18,619 bases of DNA from an uncultured Armatimonadota bacterium. Its GTDB lineage: Bacteria; Armatimonadota; Armatimonadia; Armatimonadales; Armatimonadaceae. Positions within the stretch are counted from its first letter, which is position 1; each line of letters begins with the position of its first letter. The notes beneath the pieces were generated by a model. It saw only the letters and a list, made by a program, of their open reading frames with translations, made no database searches and had not been told where the DNA came from. A program made the translations under genes and the position numbers. The stretch covers positions 1 through 18,619 of the forward strand of contig CAIRTT010000054.1 of NCBI GenBank assembly GCA_903881535.1. Direction: 5' to 3'. Shown here piece by piece: positions 14,469 to 18,619 of this stretch.

Positions 14469-15374
14469 ATGGACATCCCACGCACAGGCGCCGTTATCGT
14501 GCATTACAAAGGCATCGAAACCACCCTCAAATGTATCGATGACATCCTCCAACAGACGCACTTCACCGCGCCACTTGTCGTTGTGGATCAAGGCGTCGAA
14601 CTGGATGCTCACCATCAGCTGAAAACCGCTTTTCCGAGCATCACCGTCTTGACCCAGACATCTAATGTCGGCTTTCCCGCAGCAGTCCGCATCGGGATGG
14701 CTGCCCTCCGGGCTGGAGGGGCCAGCCTCGCATTCATCGCAAACCCGGATATACGCCTTGCACCGGACACGATTACCAGCCTGATTCCACATATCACCCC
14801 TGACCCTACCACCAGCATTTCCGATGTCGGAGCAGTTGGTCCACTCCTCGTAGATGCCCATTCGCCCGAGACCATTTGGGCAGCCGGGGGGATGGTCGGA
14901 CCGAACATCGCAGCGGGAAATGCACAGTCAGGGATGTCCATGAGCAGTCTGACAGTGAAATCTCCAAAGGATGTTGATTACATCCCGGCATGCGCGATGC
15001 TCGTCTCTCTGGATGCCTGGGAGGCGGTAGGGGGCATGGATGATGGCTGCTTCCTTTACTACGAAGATGTTGACTTTGGTCTTCGCCTGAATCGCCATAA
15101 TCTACGCTCAGTGATGGTCCCAAGTGTCATCGTCCATCACCAAGGAAGCGCCAACACAGCAGAAATGCCGCTGGAGCGGGAGTACTACCTGCTGCGGAAC
15201 CGCCTCAGGACTGCGCGCCGATGGCAAAGTGGCATCTCGTTTTGGCTCGGTGCGTACATCGATTGCCGCAGAATCGTCTTTAGCAGTCGCAAACGCGGTG
15301 AAGCACGGGCAGAGATCTTGTCGCGTGCCCTCCGCGATGCGATTTCAGGCATCCATGGGCCGTTTATCCCCTAA
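14469..15374 (+). CDS. Family 2 glycosyltransferase, rhamnosyltransferase-like
   Basis: The 301-residue protein has the GT2 (GT-A fold) pattern. An N-terminal VIVHYKG strand opens it, then VVVDQG and NVGFPAAVRIGM. The metal and nucleotide site is ANPDIRL (residues 91-97). An acceptor-side segment FLYYEDVDFGLRL (195-207) and HHQGS follow. This combination is typical of WbbL/RfbN-like rhamnosyl or related sugar transferases that build cell-surface polysaccharide from dTDP- or UDP-sugars at the cytosolic face of the membrane. No transmembrane helix is evident. The start ATG is 4 bases after the SDR stop, which argues for one mRNA. The sugar is unknown. A surface-glycan role would fit the lipopolysaccharide-export genes elsewhere in the window. 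Confidence 0.88.
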   Translation: MDIPRTGAVIVHYKGIETTLKCIDDILQQTHFTAPLVVVDQGVELDAHHQLKTAFPSITVLTQTSNVGFPAAVRIGMAALRAGGASLAFIANPDIRLAPDTITSLIPHITPDPTTSISDVGAVGPLLVDAHSPETIWAAGGMVGPNIAAGNAQSGMSMSSLTVKSPKDVDYIPACAMLVSLDAWEAVGGMDDGCFLYYEDVDFGLRLNRHNLRSVMVPSVIVHHQGSANTAEMPLEREYYLLRNRLRTARRWQSGISFWLGAYIDCRRIVFSSRKRGEARAEILSRALRDAISGIHGPFIP

Positions 15375-15422
15375 GTGCGATGTGGGACTTGTTCCCCGGT
15401 GATTGTAGAATACTCGCGTATT

Positions 15423-15992
15423 ATGTCCATCAAACTCCATCCAGATATCGCATCGGTTCGTCTGACAGCGGATGACATTTCATCCCGCGTCGCTGAGCTT
15501 GCCCAACAGCTAAGCCGCGACTATGCCGGCAAGGATGTGGTTTTAATCGGAGTTCTGACAGGTTCCGCGATTTTTATCGCAGATCTGGTGCGGGCGATGT
15601 CCATACCCGTTTCGTTTGACTTTCTTGCCGTAGGGAGCTACGGGCCGGATGCCAAAATCAGCGGTGTGGTGAAAATTCTCAAGGATTTGGATTCACCGGT
15701 TGAAAGCCGCCACGTGGTGTTGGTTGAGGATGTTCTGAACCCTGCGATGGCACGGCGTGCTGAGTACCTTGCGGAAGTGATGCGTGCCCGCCGCGTGGCG
15801 AGTGTTCGCATTTGTACCCTTCTTGACAAACCAGATGCCCGTACAAAAGCTGGCGTCACCGTAACGCCCGATTACTGCGGATTTACACTTGATGAAGCAT
15901 ATGTCGTTGGGTATGGTCTGGATTACCTCGGAAATTACCGGGCATTACCCTACATCGGTATCCTAAAGCCGGAAGTCTACGGCGGCGGCTAA
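15423..15992 (+). CDS. Hypoxanthine phosphoribosyltransferase-family protein with degenerate PRPP loop
   Basis: HPRT enzymes join hypoxanthine or guanine to PRPP. This 189-residue product is collinear with bacterial Hpt: GVLTGSAIFIADL, then GSYGP and KILKDLD, then LLDKPDAR and VVGYGLDYLGNYRALPYIG. Two active-site loops are altered. The PRPP loop, normally EDIIDTGxT, reads EDVLNPAMA (residues 102-110), losing the catalytic Asp and the Thr-Gly-x-Thr phosphate cradle. The pyrophosphate loop LKG reads LTG (45-47). Purine salvage activity is therefore doubtful, although a regulatory or ligand-binding role is possible. I start at ATG 15423, where the family's N-terminus begins; the frame is open to 15375. 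A TAGAAT word ends 11 bases before it, so a leaderless mRNA is possible. Confidence 0.88.
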   Translation: MSIKLHPDIASVRLTADDISSRVAELAQQLSRDYAGKDVVLIGVLTGSAIFIADLVRAMSIPVSFDFLAVGSYGPDAKISGVVKILKDLDSPVESRHVVLVEDVLNPAMARRAEYLAEVMRARRVASVRICTLLDKPDARTKAGVTVTPDYCGFTLDEAYVVGYGLDYLGNYRALPYIGILKPEVYGGG

Positions 15993-15999
15993 ACCTTTA

Positions 16000-16228
16000 C
16001 GGTATCGGGTCTCCTGAGGACGTAAATCCCCGCATCCGGATTGGATGTGGTATATTCGTGATGCCTGTGCTTTACGTCGGGTATTCTGCGTGAACCTGCC
16101 ACAGTGTGATGGCACTTCCGCACACATTCCACACATATTTTGTCTGATTCACTGCGTGAGCAGGCCGTTGCCTGACCCCTTTGAGACCAAAACCACCATC
16201 GCATGGTGGGCATTCCCTGGAGTTATCC
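16000..16228 (+). promoter_or_regulatory. rho leader region with candidate promoter and hairpin
   Basis: No gene is recognised here. TG-G-TATATT forms an extended -10 (TATATT at 16051-16056), giving a leader of about 165 bases. CCACCAT (16193-16199) and ATGGTGG (16203-16209) form a 7-bp hairpin with a 3-base loop, about 20 bases before the rho start. The ribosome site is TGGAG, 6 bases before the ATG. Long leaders with Rho-dependent autocontrol are known for rho in other bacteria. That this one works likewise is inference. Confidence 0.45.
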
Positions 16229-18061
16229 ATGCCAAGACCCCGACGCGCTACTGCGACAACCGACACTGAGCCAATCACAGAGGCAGTATCTCCAACCGAA
16301 ACCCTAAAGCAGGTACTCAATATGGACCCAGATACATCCGATGCTGCTCCGGCTCCCGTCGCAAAGCGCGGTAGACCACGGCGGGTCATTCAAACTCCAC
16401 CACCAGAGTTCACAGATGTTCCTGAGCGCCCAGTGGCTCAACCACAAGTCGCTGCACCAGCACCACAGGCATACAACGATGCACCATCCGATGCCCAAGC
16501 GGACTTCCGTGGAGCATCCCCGGATGACTCCCCTCGCCCTGAGCGCCGTGGACGCTTCACCCGTGAGCGTGGCCCCCGCTACGATGCGCCGGCGCAAGGT
16601 GATCAGGATGCTGGCAGCTCACCCGGAAACGAGTCCGATGCAAATGTGGCGACGCCGAGTGCATCCTATTCAGCTGGCCCGGATGACCTGAACGATCGCC
16701 GCGAGCGTCCTCAGCGGGATGACCGCCGCGACCGCCGAAACAACAATCCCAATGCCAATGTCAATATTGGACAGGGCCGCGAGCAACGCGAGCGCCCAGG
16801 GCATCGGATGCGTCCCGGTGGCGCCCCGGCACCCAGTGGCCGTGACAAACAACAGCGTGGACGCGGTAGCCGAGATCACTACATGGACCTCTCGGACCTC
16901 GAAGCCGATACCGAAATTACCGATGGCATCGATGCCGAAGGCATGCTCGAAATCCACGCGGATGGCTTTGGCTTCCTGCGTAAGAAACCAACACTCGCAA
17001 GCCCAGATGACATTTACGTCTCACAAAGCCATGTAAAGCGCTACGGTCTCCGCAATGGAGATCTCGTTAAAGGCATCATCCGCGCACCTAAGGATACAGA
17101 AAAGTACCACGGCCTCCTGCGCGTTGATTCCATCAATGACCTGAACATCGAAGTCAGTAAGCTGCGCCCGAACTTTGATGAACTTACCCCCATCTATCCT
17201 GAATCCCGGATCCGCCTGGAGCGCGAAACCAAGCAGGTTGCGATGCGCTTCATCGACATGATTGCCCCGATTGGTAAAGGACAGCGCGGAATCATTGTCG
17301 CGCCACCGAAGGCTGGCAAGACGATTCTTCTCAAGCAGATAGCAAACTCCATCACGGCAAATCACCCGGAAATCACCCTCATCGTTCTCCTCATCGATGA
17401 ACGCCCGGAAGAAGTCACCGACATGCGCCGGTCCGTCAAGGGTGATGTCATTGCATCCCCATTTGATGAACAACCCGAACAGCATATGAAGGTCGCCGAT
17501 GTCGCCATCGAGCGGGCAAAGCGTCTTGTCGAAATCGGCAAGGATGTTGTTATCCTCCTGGACTCCATCACCCGCTACAGCCGTGCATCCAACCTCACCG
17601 TTACGCCAAGTGGACGAACCCTCCAGGGTGGTCTCGATCCCGCTGCCATCTACCGCCCAAAGCGCTTCTTCGGCGCCGCACGAAACATCGAACACGGTGG
17701 CTCCCTCACAATCGTTGCAACGGCACTGGTTGAAACAGGCTCACGCATGGATGACATCATCTTTGAAGAGTTCAAAGGCACCGGCAACATGGAGCTCAAG
17801 CTTGACCGAGGTCTTTCAGAGCAACGCATCTACCCTGCGATTGATATCAAGGCATCGGGTACCCGCCACGATGAACTTCTGTACCCGGATGCTGAGCTGA
17901 AGAAGATCTGGCAGCTGCACCGAGTCCTCGCAAACCTCGGCACCAAGGAGTCAACAGAGCTCCTGATTGACCGTATCGAGAAAACGCCGAGCAACAAGGA
18001 CTTCCTCCTGATGGTTGGTGCCAAGCCTAATGATGCACCTGCAACCAGGTCGATGGATTAA
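16229..18061 (+). CDS. rho: Transcription termination factor Rho with long disordered N-terminus
   Basis: Rho is a hexameric RNA-dependent ATPase that ends transcription. The conserved part runs from about residue 235 to the end. It holds the RNA-binding cold-shock-like domain (EGMLEIHADGFGFLR), Walker A APPKAGKT (359-365), Walker B VVILLDS (440-446) and the R-loop region YRPKRFFGAARNIEHGGS. The P/R/D/Q-rich stretch of about 220 residues before it is disordered-looking and contains an AT-hook-like KRGRPRR (46-52). I do not see the usual N-terminal helical domain. E. coli Rho has 419 residues; this one has 610. Arg-rich insertions are known in actinobacterial Rho. I start at ATG 16229, which has a TGGAG ribosome site; the frame is open to 16181. 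The DUF151 gene follows 6 bases after the stop. Confidence 0.95.
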   Translation: MPRPRRATATTDTEPITEAVSPTETLKQVLNMDPDTSDAAPAPVAKRGRPRRVIQTPPPEFTDVPERPVAQPQVAAPAPQAYNDAPSDAQADFRGASPDDSPRPERRGRFTRERGPRYDAPAQGDQDAGSSPGNESDANVATPSASYSAGPDDLNDRRERPQRDDRRDRRNNNPNANVNIGQGREQRERPGHRMRPGGAPAPSGRDKQQRGRGSRDHYMDLSDLEADTEITDGIDAEGMLEIHADGFGFLRKKPTLASPDDIYVSQSHVKRYGLRNGDLVKGIIRAPKDTEKYHGLLRVDSINDLNIEVSKLRPNFDELTPIYPESRIRLERETKQVAMRFIDMIAPIGKGQRGIIVAPPKAGKTILLKQIANSITANHPEITLIVLLIDERPEEVTDMRRSVKGDVIASPFDEQPEQHMKVADVAIERAKRLVEIGKDVVILLDSITRYSRASNLTVTPSGRTLQGGLDPAAIYRPKRFFGAARNIEHGGSLTIVATALVETGSRMDDIIFEEFKGTGNMELKLDRGLSEQRIYPAIDIKASGTRHDELLYPDAELKKIWQLHRVLANLGTKESTELLIDRIEKTPSNKDFLLMVGAKPNDAPATRSMD

Positions 18062-18067
18062 TCCACG

Positions 18068-18589
18068 ATGGACGACGAGACACCTGATGACTTTATAGAG
18101 CCGGAGCAGCCGGTCAACGACCCGGAAGGAGGCATTCTCCATCCGGTCGAAGTTCTGGGTGTCTTCGAAGCCATGCCAGACGAAGATGACGATGAGGAAG
18201 TGCCGCCTTGGATGCGGCCGATTCGCGAATCGGCTATCCGGATCCGGGATGACAAAAGCAGAACGGTTACGATTTTTATCGGGCCTTTTGAAGCGATGTC
18301 CATCCTCCAGGGACTGGCGGAAAAAGCCACAGACCGGCCACTTTCACACGACCTCCTGCGCATTACCATCGACCGCCTCGGCGCCGAGCTGCAGGAAGTT
18401 GTCATCGATGACATTTGGCAAGGGACATTCTTCGCACGTATCCGCGTCAGACCGGCAAATGCGGATGCGATTATTGATATCGATGCACGTCCATCGGATG
18501 CCATCGCACTCGCGGTGCGGGCCAAGTGCCCCGTCTTTATGGCAGAGCGCGTCCTCCGGGAAGCTGGCATTGTGGAGCTGGATGACTAA
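18068..18589 (+). CDS. Bifunctional nuclease family protein (DUF151)
   Basis: The 173-residue product matches the bifunctional nuclease / DUF151 family. The strand VEVLGVFEA near residue 27 opens the domain. SRTVTIFIGPFEAMSILQGL, a VVIDDIWQGTFFARIRV segment and the signature DIDARPSDAIALAVRAKCPVF follow. Plant members are reported to have RNase and DNase activity; bacterial roles are largely open. Here the domain has an acidic, Pro-rich N-terminus and an acidic loop (PDEDDDEE) inserted after the first strand, making it longer than compact members. The ATG lies 6 bases after the rho stop, so it is probably cotranscribed and translated with rho, which hints at a role in RNA metabolism. Confidence 0.85.
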   Translation: MDDETPDDFIEPEQPVNDPEGGILHPVEVLGVFEAMPDEDDDEEVPPWMRPIRESAIRIRDDKSRTVTIFIGPFEAMSILQGLAEKATDRPLSHDLLRITIDRLGAELQEVVIDDIWQGTFFARIRVRPANADAIIDIDARPSDAIALAVRAKCPVFMAERVLREAGIVELDD

Positions 18590-18619
18590 GCTGCCGCTGC
18601 CCGGGATAACACGCTCCAG

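Noticed and set aside
17021..17695. Minus-strand open frame of 224 codons inside rho
   Set aside because: It is antisense to the most conserved part of Rho. Its openness follows from Rho codon use and the product matches nothing I recognise.
1..18619. CRISPR arrays, insertion sequences, prophage or integrase genes
   Set aside because: No regularly spaced direct repeats, transposase or integrase motifs, or target-site duplications were seen.

Overview
The window reads as an ordinary chromosomal segment of a mid-GC, diderm-type bacterium, with no sign of phage, plasmid, insertion sequence or CRISPR array. Lipopolysaccharide-export genes of the LptC/LptA type, a Tat-type lipoprotein, a VanZ-like membrane protein and a 4Fe-4S PurF sit beside core genes (rho, atpG, purF, gnd, a tRNA-Gln). 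The gene order matches no well-known model organism. A poorly sampled phylum such as Armatimonadota is a guess, not a demonstrated placement.

Layout. (1) 1-5561, mostly minus strand: a likely operon lptC - lptA-like - PtsI-derived protein - D-2-hydroxyacid dehydrogenase - gnd, with 4-base stop/start overlaps at the first two junctions. It ends in an intrinsic terminator at 402-443. Beyond that lies a broken second copy of the gnd 3' end (265-363). (2) 5571-7096: a Tat lipoprotein gene (minus) and a small secreted helical protein gene (plus) diverge from a 271-base region with a promoter and inverted repeats. (3) 7104-11630, minus: a compact operon purF - rimI-like acetyltransferase - vanZ-like - large alpha/beta hydrolase. 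(4) 11762-13608: atpG alone on plus, converging on plsC (minus) across a shared terminator, then tRNA-Gln (minus). (5) 13694-15992, plus: SDR family protein - family 2 glycosyltransferase - HPRT-family protein. (6) 16000-18589, plus: rho with a long leader, followed closely by a bifunctional-nuclease (DUF151) gene.

The main surprises are proteins that keep a familiar fold but lack its catalytic residues. The gene after lptA encodes a shortened PtsI/PEP-utilising-like protein with no phosphorylatable His and no HPr-binding domain. The HPRT-family protein has lost the PRPP-loop Asp-Thr-Gly signature. The SDR has His in place of the catalytic Tyr. A second, window-wide signal is strong over-representation of the non-palindromic hexamer GCATCC/GGATGC: about 50 copies counted by eye on both strands, against roughly 10 expected. 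This resembles an uptake-sequence or HIP1-type repeated word. Rho carries an Arg/Asp/Pro-rich disordered N-terminus of about 220 residues in place of the usual N-terminal helical domain. All counts and promoter calls were made by eye; no database search was possible.
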